Source: Varanus komodoensis (taxonomy: Eukaryota > Chordata > Lepidosauria > Squamata > Varanidae). Taken from it: DNA of 64,000 bases. The translations under genes were made by a program, and so were the position numbers. Shown here in pieces: positions 47,787 through 59,669 of the stretch. The stretch covers positions 16,343,553 through 16,407,552 of the forward strand of contig NW_025336598.1 in assembly GCF_004798865.1 (NCBI RefSeq), written 5' to 3'. Positions within the stretch are counted from its first letter, which is position 1; every line of letters begins with the position of its first letter. Under the pieces are notes generated by a model, which saw nothing but the letters and a program-made list of their open reading frames with translations, made no database searches and had not been told where the DNA came from.

Positions 47787-50700
47787 CATTGATATGGTCT
47801 GTGGTCACCTTTGGACTCAGGCCTTTCCCTTATCCCCTCTTCTGGACCACACTCAATCTTCCTTTTGTGACTTAACCTGTTTGCCTTATTCTCTGCATCT
47901 TCCTTTTGTGCACAACAGCATCCTTTCTCAGCCCTTCTGCCTGGCCTGAGTAGATTTAGAGTAAATCATCCAGTGACAGCCTAAGGTTACTCTAACAAAA
48001 CCCCTTTCCTGCATTTTAAGGTAACTACCCAAGGTCATTCTTTTCCCAACCCAGCATCTCATTTTCCTGCAGCTTTCCCTTCCAAATGATACACCTAAAG
48101 TCACATTCTAAGCCTTCATTCTTTTTCATGTCCCTTAAATCCTGGCTTTGAAGTAAGGAATTTTCCTCATCTTTTCTATGATTTCTTGAACAACAGTTGA
48201 ACAACATGAAAGATGCTAAAGTAATCCTTAGAATGGAAGTAAGCAGTCTATAGGCTTGGAGAAGTGACTTTGGTTTTTACTGAAACCCCAAGATCAGCCA
48301 ACTGAAGCATGGTGCAAAACAGATCTACCAAACAGAGCCTGATGCAAAAGGAATTTTTAGAATTAAAGAATTCTGAGCTCAAGAATTTGTTCTGAATATC
48401 AGAACTGAACAGAGATTGATTTAGCGAGGGGCCAAATCATTAAAGAATTGGCAGTGAGCTGTCCTTGCCAATCTACTGCAAATCGCCCAGAGGTCTACAT
48501 GTAGATCTGGATCTGCCTTCTGCTCCCATGGCTTTTAGAAGCATCCACTCATGTACCAGGTTTGGCATGAATCCTACAAACCTAGAAACAGAATCCAGAA
48601 AGGATTCTTGCAGGGCTATTTGGAAGAGCACACTGTGTTCCTTACAAAGTTGGACACATGGACCACCATACTTCAAGCTGCCTTCTCTCACAGTCACCTG
48701 CCAAAGTGGATAGGCAATGTTCACAAAGTAGAGCCAAAGCGTAGATCAGCCCCAAGCTTAACAGCGACCTTGAAAATCCCCAAGGCACTTGCATAGCATT
48801 TGCCTTATGTGTATGAACCAACCCATATGCATGGCACAACGGATGCAGAGGATGCATCATTTGGCTATGTGACATACCCACTAGCTATGTGTGGCTTGGT
48901 TCTGTGTCATGTCAGGTTTTTCCTCAAATGTGAAAAGAACTTGGAAGTTGCAGGAATGACTGTTGCCAAAAACATGGTTGGAACAAGTGCAGCCGTGTAA
49001 AAATGGTTTCATCCACTGAGATTCATAGATGTTGAACGTAAAGTGCCTGCAGATACATGAACAAGTTGTGTTCCTTCTCCCCTGTAATCGCCCATTTGAA
49101 ATGGGCAGACTTAGATAAGCATTTTACCTGGTCTCCCAAATGCATCCTCTGAACGCAACTGAGGTTCCACCTTGCACACACGCTTTGAGCATGCATAGGA
49201 AGTCAGAGCGTTCCAAGGTTTTCTTCTTTGCATTGCTTTGGAAAAGGACAATTTCTTTTTAATAGGATTGGATGAAAAGCGATTAACATCTTTTGATTAA
49301 TCTCTATGGGTAGTCACACACAAGCACAACAAAACAATTTGTCCTTTTCCTTTCACCTCTCACTACTTCAAATTGATGCCACTAAATAGGAAACTAGCTA
49401 ACTGAATAATAGCTCTAAACTGGTGGATCATGTGAATACCGCCTGTGTTTAGGTATCATGCAATCTACTGTGAACCATGGAGCATAGCAAGTGCTTTGTC
49501 AGCCAGACTTCATCTAGTTTAAAGAGTGGCCCATCAGGGCACAATGCCATGCTCTCCATCAGTTCTTGTTAATCCCAAGCATCTTTAGGTTGCCATTGAC
49601 TGGACCAAACCACCAGGTGCAACACCATCGGAACTAATCAGTACTTTAATTTCTCTGGCCTTGGAGTTAGACCAGGCCTGTGCCCAAGGCTTACCAATTT
49701 CAATATTTACTTCTAGTGCAGGACATTAGATGCTGCCAAATGTTGTTTGTCTTTGCTGCTGCACTTCGGTGCCCTTGCACTTTCCTGGCTGTTGCTTCTT
49801 GGCACTGTTGTTCTCATTCACGTTGCTCAGAATCCTTGGATTCATTTGCCCACACCACCATCGAATCCACTTGGTTGTGACCCATGGGATTTTGTTCATA
49901 AGCATCTATTACACTGAGAACAAAAATTACAACAGCATTCCATAGCTGCATGGGCAAATGGCTGTCAAACTGTGTGGCTGAAACAGGAGAAACTTGCATT
50001 GATGTGACCCAAATGTGTTTGGAACAAATACCTAGAAATTAGGGATCTGCCAAAAAGGCCTCCTGATTTTATGCTTTGCAAGAGACAGTGGCAATTTTCT
50101 AGTGATTCCCATCCCTACACATGCATATATCCCAAACTGATTAACTTCTGTAATTTGTTTCCTGACACCATGTACTTGCACCAGCATTGAATGAGGTTTT
50201 CTTTGCAAGTATCATGCGAATCCCAAGCTGGGATTTTGCTTGCATCCTGTCTCATCTCCCTCAGCTGCTGCTGATTCGCCCTGCTTCCTTCCACGAGGAG
50301 GCCAGTGCTGGCCCTGGCTGTGCTCAGCGTAAGGCTGCAAAACAAGAGCAGTCCTCAGATGGTGGCCACATCAGGGCGGTCATACAGTGCCCATGCCTTA
50401 AATAACAAGCCCACCACAACTGCTTGAGAGCAAGAAGAGTCTACTGGTGCAATTAGATGAGGAATTTTGTGCAGGAGGGTTTAGTTGGAAGTGTAATAGA
50501 AGGTCCTTCGATGTCTCCATGCTTCCTGGAGACATAGTTCTCTATCTGAAAACCTTTTGGGAACACAAATGACTTGGATGTTCTGGGAACCCCTTCTAAC
50601 TGTCTTTGCCCTGTTCCTGCTGTGGAAGAAGCACATGTCAGTGTGGTAGTGCTGCTGAGAAACAAGCAGATTTTCTGACTCAACAGGGCATGACCCCAGT

Positions 50701-51079
50701 CCAGTGGGTGGCTTTTTTCTACCTGTGAACAAGGACACCGTCCTCAGTTTTCCACTGCATCCTGGTAAAAGGCAACCCGTGAGCACTGGGTGACACCTGG
50801 GGGAGTGGGTAAGGCCCATGAGAGATCCTGCAAAATCCGATAGGGAACTACTGAATCCGAATGCAGGCTGTGCTCTGCATTCCTACTGGAGTCACTTTCC
50901 CTCTGCAGATCCTCCCAAGACTTTTGTGTTCCTTAGCCAAAGTGAAAGGGCCTTTGCTGTATCATTGAGATGCCAGATGATCCACAGCTGAGTGGCTCCA
51001 TGCACAATATTCTGATTAGTTTTCTTTTTTTTCAAAGAATAGGAGAATAATGTTTGCAAATCATAGGGTTTAAAAAAAT
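47787..51079. other. intergenic, no gene seen
   Basis: Several overlapping open frames at 48465-49000 and 50187-50819 have no family match and no consistent splice signals. AGGGATCTGCC...CCCATCCCTAC at about 50041-50118 may be a decayed relative of the MITE at 17906. Confidence 0.35.
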
Positions 51080-51210
51080 GAATATATTATTGCATTACAT
51101 TTCTATACTGCCCATAGCCAAAGCTCTCTGGTGGTTCACAACATTTCAGTCACCCATCCAGATTTCAACCAGGCCTGACCCTGCTTGACATCTGAGATGA
51201 GGCATGAACA
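51080..51210 (-). mobile_element. 5S rRNA-headed SINE fragment, minus strand
   Basis: On the minus strand, 51202-51151 reads CCTCATCTCAGATGTCAAGC then AGGGTCAGGCCTGGTTGAAA and TCTGGATGGGTG. This tracks the internal-promoter half of 5S rRNA (CTGATCTCGGAAGCTAAGCA...). The rest, GAACCACCAGAGAGCTTTGG ... TGGGCAGTATAGAAATGTAA, is a LINE-type SINE tail. The 5S head plus LINE tail is the SINE3-type structure. It is diverged and not a 5S gene. Confidence 0.7.
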
Positions 51211-51539
51211 GGTACTTCAGGCTATATGGAAACATCATATGAATGAGTCCTGTTCACAATCCCAAATGTCAGTGCAAGCAGGAGTGCTTTTTTCTTTCTG
51301 AGATAGGTTCTCAAATTTCTGAATTCAGTAATCACAATTAAAAATGCATATTCCCCACAAAATACACATTTTCACACTTTAATCAACAGGGGAGTAGTTC
51401 ACACTCTCAAAAACTAGGCACAGAAATGTGCACTTAACATAAACTAAAGAAAACCTCCACATATAAAAATAGGAGCAAGCTGAAAAGCGCTTGAAAGTGA
51501 CTTTCAGATACTTTAGGTGAGCTTGAATATAGCTGCCTT
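51211..51539. other. intergenic, no feature seen
   Basis: Nothing recognised. Confidence 0.4.
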
Positions 51540-52280
51540 TCACATCCCAAATTGCACAAGTTATGCATTTACACCTAGGTAAACATCAGAATGCAAACTA
51601 TTTCTCACGCAGCCCTGCCTTTTCCACAAGCTCCCTTTGGTGTGTAATCTTCCCCCAGAAGGTACCTGCTTTTGTTTTAAAATTAATTATTAAAGAAAAC
51701 ATTTTCTACTCGCCTTCTCCACTTGTGTTTATGCTTAGGCTGCCTCATAAGCGGAGCCTACACTTGCTTTCCATTAGTTTATCAGAGGCCAAACCCTGCT
51801 TGATAGTTAAGACGCTCAGAGAAGCCACTGGAAATCCAGGCCTTATTACGAGTGGCGTGATGTATAATTTATAATAGTGTTATTTATTAATGTGCACAGT
51901 TTGGGCACCCTGGCGTGTTATCAAGACTTGCGCTATCCCAGCGGACGGAAGAAAGCAATCTCTTTTTGACAAATGTTGACAGCTTCTTCTCTTGAACTCA
52001 AACAGGCGCTTCCTTGTTTGGTGCTTGCCATTCTCTCTTTTCCTCTTAAAAGTCACTCCAGAGCTATTTACCCTTTTGCTCTCAACAGCACTTAAAGACT
52101 TTAAAAAGCACTTCCTGCGGTGAAGAAACAACAGCGGTCAGTGCTGGATTAACACAGCATGGAACGGACAGGCACATGGCAGTAATAATTCGAAGTCTTG
52201 TGTTCCTTGTTTTCCTCCCATCGAGAGACAGAAATACACAGCAGCCCTGAAGCAGTAGCATCAATTTAGTTCAAAGGAAG
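51540..52280. promoter_or_regulatory. candidate conserved non-coding (enhancer-like) block
   Basis: About 740 bp free of recognised repeats, with an unusual number of CpGs for this AT-rich neighbourhood (for example TTATTACGAGTGGCGTGATG, CCCAGCGGACGGAAG) and many ATTA/TTAT homeodomain-type sites (AAAATTAATTATTAAAG, ATAATTTATAATAG). All frames are interrupted. Calling it regulatory is inference from composition and from its position in a gene desert beside a developmental adhesion gene. Confidence 0.35.
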
Positions 52281-52790
52281 TAAGTGCAGCCAAATTTAAC
52301 CCTAGTTCTAAGGCACGATAACAGCTTCTGACATCTCTTGCATTCAGATGCGCTTAGTGGCTTTTGAAGGGCAGAGAGGGGAGGGACAGGGTGTTTCATT
52401 CCCCCTTTTCTAGCCCACAGCTGGCAATTTTACCTATGGATATCTTGAAAAGCTTTCCTTGGTTTATTCTTAATCTTGGATGTATATTCCTATGTTCAGA
52501 TTGCTTACTGTTTACTGGCGGCTTTGAATCTGTGGCACCATTGGCTGACATTGCATCAAACGCTGGTCCCAGAGTTTTATGGATAAACAGATGAGGTGTT
52601 CATCTCAAAGCTGTCTTAAAGCAGCATCCTATGATCTGGAAAACTCTCCCTTAATCTCTGATGGCTTTCCCTCACTTACCCCAGAGACCTTCATAAGGTT
52701 CTTTCCAAGATTCCGGGGTTATTCCTTGGCATTGGCATCCAGTGCTGCAACAAAAGAATGGCAAGCTCTGACTAGAGAGGGGTGAAGATT
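52281..52790. other. intergenic, no gene seen
   Basis: Nothing recognised. Confidence 0.35.
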
Positions 52791-53175
52791 TCTAGATTCA
52801 TAGAATAGTAAGGCAGAAGGGGCCAAGAAGGCCACTGGGTTCAGGTGCAGGATGCCAAGTCACACCATCCCACTGAGTCCAGTTTCGTTTTGAATGTTCC
52901 TAGTGTGGGAGAGCCCACAACCAATCTTGGCAACTGGTTCCTCTGTTGAATTGCTCTGATAGGAAGTTTTTCCTGGTGACTAGTCTGACTCTGGTATGCT
53001 GCAGATTAAGTTTGTTGTTTTGTGTCCTACACACAGGGATGAGTGAGAAGAGCTCTTTTCCTTCCTCTTCATGACAGCCTTTGAGGTACTTGTACAGTGC
53101 TATCATATTCTCTCATAGTCTTCTCTTCCTGAGCTAAATATGCCCAGCTCACTCAGCCTCTCATCATAGGGCTTA
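52791..53175 (-). mobile_element. CR1 LINE 3' fragment, minus strand
   Basis: The left end, TCTAGATTCATAGAATAGTA, is the reversed CR1 tail. It is followed by AAGGCCACTGGGTTCAGGTG, the CAACTGGTTCCTCTGTTGAA block, and ORF2 C-terminal coding in reverse (LYKYLKGCHEEEGKELFSLIP on the minus strand), ending near CTCATCATAGGGCTT. It is a 5'-truncated, dead copy, longer than the one at 28969. Confidence 0.88.
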
Positions 53176-53290
53176 ATCTGCTTTAAGAATGGGCATTAGG
53201 GGTAGAAAGCCTATGGACATGGGAGGGAAGCATCCTTGGAGTCCTCCAGGGGAGATAGCTTAACCTCTAAGTCTGGAGGAGTCTCCCAGA

Positions 53291-53407
53291 GGATGGGGAA
53301 CTTGCAAGCCTCTGGATGTGGGATTCCAACTCTCATGTCTAATGACCATGGATGATGGAAGTCATAGCCTAAGAACTTCCAGAGGGACACAGGCTTTCCA
53401 ACCCCTG
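53291..53407. repeat. short palindromic repeat, copy 5
   Basis: GGATGGGGAACTTGCAAGCC ... CAACTCTCATGTCTAATGACC ... GATGATGGAAGTCATAGCCT ... CTTCCAGAGGGACACAGG then CTTTCCAACCCCTG. The ends and core follow the family's palindromic layout. Confidence 0.65.
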
Positions 53408-54107
53408 TTATGCAAAGCCATCCAGATAATGGCTTGCTGGTCTTTCAGCCAGAGCATCATTGCTAAAAATATATCATCTCAATGACTTGCCAGATAAAAT
53501 GCTAAATAGCACAGCATTCTCAGTGCTGGCTCCAGGTTTTTAGGGCCCATAGATAAGCTCCCCCTCTGTGAGTCTACAGTTTTACCATCACTTTCACCAA
53601 ATGCTTTTGTGCCTTCTCCTTCTGTTTCTGATCATTGCCACCACTTGCTTGCACAGCAGACAAAGATCTCATGAACAAATAGGAAGGGAAGCCTATGGTT
53701 CTTCCATCTCACCACCACTGTTTTCTGGGCCAGAGCGAGAAGCAGGTGAGCATATGGGTTGTGAGTGAAGATGAGACGCAAGTCCAGCAAGCTCTTGCTG
53801 TAGTGGGTGCCTGGCTACAGCTACTCTTGATATTATACCGCAATATAATACCCTTGGTATTATCTTGGAATCCTGTAGCAAGGTCATTTTCAGACAATTG
53901 TACTTAGACTGTGAATTCTCCCTAGTGCTAAAGAAACTCAATTTACTTCTCTGGACATTTCTGAGATACCAAGCCTGAACAGAAACCTGCAATTTTTCTT
54001 TACCTGAAATTCAGTGGGCAGTTTCAAGTAAATGCTTATTGGGAATTATCTGGAAGTCCCTGGTTGAAATTTTGCCCTGGTCCTCAGTAGATCCCCAGTA
54101 GTAGTTT
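53408..54107. other. intergenic, no gene seen
   Basis: Nothing recognised. Confidence 0.35.
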
Positions 54108-54245
54108 GCAGCAAGCCACTCTCACTTCCCCATCTGTAATATGGATAGTAGCAACACTGAGACACCTTCTAGGGTCATTGTGCAAACTGTATACAGTGCT
54201 CTGAACACTTGACAGTGAAATGGAGATTGATGATGATGATATCAA
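54108..54245 (+). mobile_element. MIR-like (CORE-SINE) fragment, plus strand
   Basis: TTCCCCATCTGTAATATGGA, then TAGTAGCAAC, CTAGGGTCATTGTGCAAACT and ACAGTGCTCTGAACACTTGA follow the order of the MIR 3' half (CCTCATCTGTAAAATGGG ... AGGGTTGTTGTGAGGAT ... AGCGCTTAGAAC). This is an ancient amniote SINE. Confidence 0.6.
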
Positions 54246-55277
54246 CAAGCAAATTGTGACTTCTGAGCATGTATATGGGAGCTGGTGGGGGGGATTGTGC
54301 TTAGGTTTAACTGTAGGGATTCTTTAAGCCGGAATGCTCTGTTGGATGCACAAGATGTGTCACCTTCACCCATTGTGCATCTGAGTCATTCAGGCTGAGA
54401 GGCCATGTTCTACCTCAAGGTTATCTGATGAGGTGAGGAGGCTGCCCTGCAGACACCTTGCAAACACAGCCAACCAAGCCGAACGTGCTATTTTGAGCGA
54501 GGCTTGCGCATCGGGCAACAGAGGGAAACGGCTCATGCTTGTGCACCAGCCTGCTGTGCCAGCTGACCTTGAAGGAAATGTGAAAACAGCCTCTGAGTAC
54601 AAAAGCCATAGAAGCTGTGAGGTTTTGTAACAATCTTTCAGAAGAATAGGCACGCCTGTCGCTAGTTTCAGAGAGAATGTAATCTGCTTCAGAACATCCT
54701 AAATTGGGCATGCTTCTTACATAGGCATTTGCAGACTCTGTTATTAAATAATGCAAGAGGCAGTCCCGTTCCTTTGAAGCAGAATGCATGAAGGCCTCAA
54801 CAAGAAGAGTGCAAGGGTGGCCTTGAATGTGTGGCAAAGGCAGTCCAGAATCTACACCAGTGGCTGGATGTTCACACTTTCTACGACAATCTTTTGTTAT
54901 TGGACGCCTTCGGCTTCTCTCTGGTGTGTGGTAGAAAGGTACATCCCGGTGAGACTTCCACTGTACAATCACCCTACTTGATGGGGGACAGGAATATATT
55001 CCATTTATAAATGTCCTGTTCCCATTGCTTCTTCTATCCTGTCCCCTAGCTCTGGAAATCTACTAAGAATGGAGAGATGGAACAGCTTCACGGTATCTTT
55101 TGACTGGTACTGCTCGAGACTGCCCATCTGAAAGCAGCAGAGGGGTAAGTGAACCCTCAAGCTCAGCTATTTAGGAGTAAGCCAGCTCAGCTCAGCAGGA
55201 TTCACATGTCAATAAACAGGCATCAGGAACTGGGCTGAGAAGCATTCCTAGCCCAAGCTGATGCATGGTTGCGTAAG
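54246..55277. other. intergenic; open, CpG-containing block at 54421-54972
   Basis: The minus strand is open for 183 codons at 54421-54972, the longest open frame in the window. It starts with GTG, its first ATG is about residue 62, and it resembles no family I know. The same block has several CpGs (CCGAACGTGC, TGCGCATCGGG). It is more likely a non-coding element with a chance open frame. Confidence 0.3.
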
Positions 55278-55335
55278 AAAAAAGGCCTGCTGATTTCAAT
55301 AAGCTTTACTCCCAAGTAAGTGCTTATGAAAAACA
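55278..55335. repeat. short repeat of the ACTTACTCCCAAGTAAG type
   Basis: ATTTCAATAAGCTTTACTCC then CAAGTAAGTGCTTATG matches half of a palindromic squamate repeat (TTCAATGGGACTTACTCCCA). A fuller copy lies at 56458. Confidence 0.5.
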
Positions 55336-56457
55336 CCTTTAAAACAGAACCTCTTTTCAACAAAAAACAGCCCAGGGCTTGACAGTAATGCGTGTGTGAA
55401 ATAGGTGAATGCATTTTGTGATGCTTTAATTCAGCCACCATTTCCAAGTAATTCATAGACAGGGACCACAGTACCATCAGCCATGCTCCAGCTTGCTGAG
55501 AGTCTCCTAATTCCACTGTGAATTACCTGAAGGATCCAGCTCCCACCTTTGATGGAGATCCATTTTTTCTTCCATTTGAATGGGGAAAATGTCCCTTCTC
55601 CCACCTCCATAGTTTAAAGTATGAAAATGTCTCTGTATTTTCAATGTATGTTTTTAAAATGCACATATTCCTGAAGTGCACATCTTGTGGATAAGACTGT
55701 AAGACTGGGAGTGTGCAAACTTCTCCAAAAATCTGTGCTCCTGTTTGTGTTTGAAACTGTTAACTGAAGCAAAGTTCTCAAGGATTCATAGTAATAGCCA
55801 ATTCATTCTGCATTAGCTGAATCCAGGGTGCTATGTCCAGTTCAGGACATCAATAAGGATATAGACAGAGGAGGGCAATGATGAAGATCAGAGTTATGGA
55901 AGAAACAACTCAAGTATGAAGAATGGAACAAAATTAATGAAGAGGAAGTTGCAAGGTATGGATGCCATTTGTGCCGCATCCAATCCCCTGCCCGCCCCAA
56001 TTCAGTCATGCTCCAGTTTTTTAAAGTGGGTTGTGAACAGATAGGCCCAGTCACTGGACCAGAGTGAAGGGTACCCAACACACATTTGCTCATGCAATGG
56101 CCTTATTTGACAAGTATAAGACAAGAAACGCCTTCCCAAAGAGCCGGTTTGGGTGACTTCCACCTGCTTTGTGCTGGGTGCTGAATATTTTGTTTTGAGC
56201 AGCTATACTGATCAAATTCCAAACTCTCAAATGTGAAGGCTCACAAAATGCTGGCACAGCTGTTCATGTGGTAATAATAAAATCAATATTCATTTATGTG
56301 CTCTAAATATATGACAGACTGAGTCAGTTCAAATGATTAGCACACCACTGTTTGCTCCATGCAAAAATGACCTGAGGATTCATTTTGAGAAGACGACAGT
56401 AGACATTATTAGAAAAACAACAGACATTCCTCTGTGTTTCCCTTAATGGATTTAACA
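55336..56457. other. intergenic, no gene seen
   Basis: Nothing recognised. Confidence 0.35.
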
Positions 56458-56541
56458 GAGCAGCCCTATGCCTGCTAACCTGTTCAAGGCCTATTTAACT
56501 CAATGGGTCTGATTTCTGAGCTGACATGTGCAGGGCTGCAT
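56458..56541. repeat. palindromic MITE-like repeat (CAATGGG type)
   Basis: Starts GCAGCCCTATGCCTGCTAAC, has TTTAACTCAATGGGTCTGAT in the centre and ends ACATGTGCAGGGCTGCA. The ends are inverted repeats, as in the common squamate element with core CCCATTGA...TCAATGGG. Confidence 0.55.
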
Positions 56542-59234
56542 TGCGATTTATTTAAAATCAGATCTCTTTATTGATTTATGTATTCATGCATGTACCTATA
56601 TTAGCAAACTTCTATTTAATTTGGGCCCATTTGCAAGGAAAGCGACTTTATCCCATTACTACAGATTTGCAGAAACAAAGGCTTCACTAATATGTGTGGG
56701 TGGTTGTATTTAAACCTAACATGCAAACTAAGGATGTAAGAGTTCTTTTCTTCTCTTTGCAATTCATGTGAACATGTCCTGTTTGTAACCCTGAAAATGA
56801 ACAGGAATGCTATTCTTGGGACATTTCCCACATTTCCTGAATGTGGCATTCATGGTGAAACATCTACAATTTCAAAAATTTTCAATGATGCACAGGCAGT
56901 GCACAGCACTTGTGTCCACACACACTTCCACAAATGTATACTCTCCCTGAAAATGTGATTTTCCAGGCCTTAGCTTTACTCTCTCTGCACTCTACTCAGT
57001 GAGAATCTGGGTCTGTAAGGGTGCAATCCAGTGGCCCTGACAAGAGAAGCTTATAATCCCCCACACCAAATTGGAAGCTAATGAATATCCAATGCAAAAG
57101 TTGAAGGATCCCAGAGCTGCAACTCCAAAGAATCCCTTGGCCTCTCAGAAGGTATTTGGATTCCATAGGATTATGTCCTGAAGGAGGGCATAGTAGAAGA
57201 AACAAGAGCAGAAAGGATGAAGGGCTACTTGAATGGAAGCAACAGTGGGGGCGGGGGACCTAATTTGGTGCAGATGTGAAACCACTGGATGTAAAGAGTG
57301 AGGAGGGCACTAAATTACTCAGTGTGCTCACCTCTCTCACTGGCATGGCTCAGACTACTCTCTGCTGTGACGGTGCTACATAACCTCCACTAAGCATGTT
57401 CATCCCAATAAAGCTATCTCATACACCAGCCAGGGAAGGGGTGATGAGGTTTGGGATAGCCATGGAAATAAACTGGGATGCTCTCAAGTACCCTTAGTTG
57501 GTCCCCATAACCAGGAATAGTTCTGGCGTATTTACTCAGGATTGTAACCAAGTTTGTTCTCAGTAGAACTGACATGAGCGACACTAAGACTAATGGCGAC
57601 TCAGCAGGGCTAACCTTGGATTGAAGTCTTGGAGTTCTCTCATGCATCCTCTGATCTTCTTGGGTGCTCTGGGTAGGGTTGTGCTGAGTCTCTCTAGAAC
57701 CTGGTTCACACCTGCCCGTTGGACTTCTCCTGATGCTTGTCCATCTCTCAGGAAGAGTGCTGAGCCCTGAAGTAGTCCATGAGCATTCACAGACCCGCAA
57801 TGGCATAACCGGAACATTTTTCATCCGCTATTCCTGGCAGCCAATCTCTCTTCCCACATACTGCCTCCACCAGTGGCAGCAGGTGAAGAAAGGGGGCAGA
57901 GTGAGTGGGCACACTGGCCACCATTCCTGGTGGCCTACCATGGTGCTGCAATTCCAAGTGAGCTTCCTGTGAACTCTGGGTGGGCTCTGGGCTGCTGCGA
58001 AAGGCAAAAGCCAGGAAAGCCAAACAGCAGGGAACCCAGAAGATTTTCTGCCCAAAGCAGATTCCTTGCACATCCCTAGCTCTGTGCAATATGAGAGCAG
58101 TGGGGCCGAAGGCCCCACCACTTATCAAACCCCGGGGTCAGCCCTGATTTGGCCAATTATGCTTCAGAACTCAGAGCTGCCCAGCAGGTCATCTGAATGC
58201 CATTTTTCTTTGTATTTCCCTCAACAAGGGTCTTGTCATGCCCAAGTGGTAAAACTGGAGGGTGGAAGAAGACATAAATGGCTCTCTGCTTTAGCTGCCA
58301 TAATGGATTGCAGAATACCGATTTCTTCACAGAACATGCTGCAGCAGCATGGGCAATGGTGTCAAAACTGGCTCCTCTAATAAGCTGAAAATCTCCTGCA
58401 ATTCAGCAGTTTGCCAACAAACATTCAGATTGAAGAGCTGGCTCCTGACTTGAAAAGGTTTACTGCACATCAGCAGTTCTTTCGGAGAAATCCTGCTTGC
58501 TCCAGTGCTTGTAGCCTGCTGCTTTCTAGAAGAAATCATACAAGAGCCATTATCTGCAAACCGCTCTTACCCGGCAATACTTATACTGAATGTCAGTTCA
58601 AAATGCTGGTGGAAACAGAGCATGCTGGTGAAGACCTATAGCCTCAAACAGCTTTTTCAGGCAGCCTAAAATTCTGTCCAAAGCTGCCCCTGAAACAATT
58701 CCTAAAATAGGAGCTGGTCCTGACAAGAGCCATCTGCTAGTGGACTACTCATCTTTCCTAATGTCTTCATCATTAATACTAGATCAATGATGGACAATTG
58801 TGTTTCTACAACTCCAAAAGAACAGCTCCTTGCCGTGTGTGCGTGTCCATGTGTGGAAGGAGCACGTGCATCTTGGCAGAACCCTGCAATGAGACACAAC
58901 AGCCATACAGGATTAGCAATGCCGTGCCGTGCTGGACAGCAAGCTTTGCCCTCACTGCAGTAGTGTCCCAAGGACAGCACTTTATTTTTCCTCAAAGGAA
59001 AGAAGGGCTGCCACTCACCACCTGGGGACAACCTCTCCTTCATGAGCTGAACCCCCAGTGGCCAAAGCTGCTGAGAATGGAGCCGTCTTGGCTCTAGCCC
59101 CAAACCTCTTCGCAGTCCTCATTTGTGTTCCATCTCTTAATCAGGCCAGAATGTGATGAGATTGGGAAATCTGGCTTTTAGATTCTCTCCCTCTCAAACC
59201 CTAAATGCCATCCCCCACTAGTTTAACAGCTAGT
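56542..59234. other. intergenic; unclassified moderately GC-rich block at about 57410-58140
   Basis: 57410-58140 is richer in G+C than its surroundings and open on the minus strand for 136 codons (57414-57824) without a family match. At about 58066-58078 a terminus like the MITE at 17906 occurs, and 58100-58118 forms a tight GGGGCC/GGCCCC hairpin. It may be an unrecognised repeat. Confidence 0.3.
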
Positions 59235-59464
59235 GAGCCAGTTTGGTGTAGTGGTTAAGAGAGCAGGATTAGGACTCAGGCCACCTGGGTTCTAGTCCCC
59301 ATTTAGCCATTGATCCAACTGGATCACTTTGGGCAGGTCACAGACTCCCAGCGCAAAGACTTTCCATCTCACAGGGTTGTTGGTGTGGGGATAAGATTGA
59401 GAATCTTGTAAGCCACTTTGAGTTCATTGGAAAAAGCAGTACGTAAATCTAATAAATGAATAAA
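59235..59464 (+). mobile_element. tRNA-derived squamate SINE, plus strand, near full length
   Basis: The A box TGGTGTAGTGG is at 59244-59254 and the B box GGTTCTAGTCC at 59288-59298. The body has ATCACTTTGGGCAGGTCACA, then CATCTCACAGGGTTGTTG, and the 3' end TTGTAAGCCACTTTGAG then AATCTAATAAATGAATAA. This is the best-preserved copy of the family seen at 1380 and 24178. Confidence 0.88.
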
Positions 59465-59669
59465 CTAACAAGAAAGGGGTAACATGGGGTGAAGAACATT
59501 ACAAGTAGAGGCTGGTTTGGTTTTCAAACCAAAGGAGGAAATACTACTACTACTACTACCATTTACTGAATCTTTAAACTGGTCATTTCTATTTTGCAGA
59601 AAATGCTGCCAAGAGGCCCCAATCTAGCACAGATTCCTCTCAGTCCTGATCCAGAATCCTCCCGACCTA
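59465..59669. other. intergenic spacer between SINE and LINE
   Basis: Contains a short CTA run (about 59539-59560) only. Confidence 0.5.

Noticed and set aside
51151-51202. Possible 5S rRNA gene
   Set aside because: It covers only the internal-promoter half, is diverged, and is joined to a SINE tail.
52900-53106. 68-codon minus-strand frame as a host gene
   Set aside because: It is the CR1 ORF2 C-terminus (LYKYLKG...ELFSL).
59244-59298. Possible tRNA gene from A and B boxes
   Set aside because: It does not fold as a tRNA by eye and continues into a SINE body and tail. The same applies to 4373-4436 and 1481-1534.
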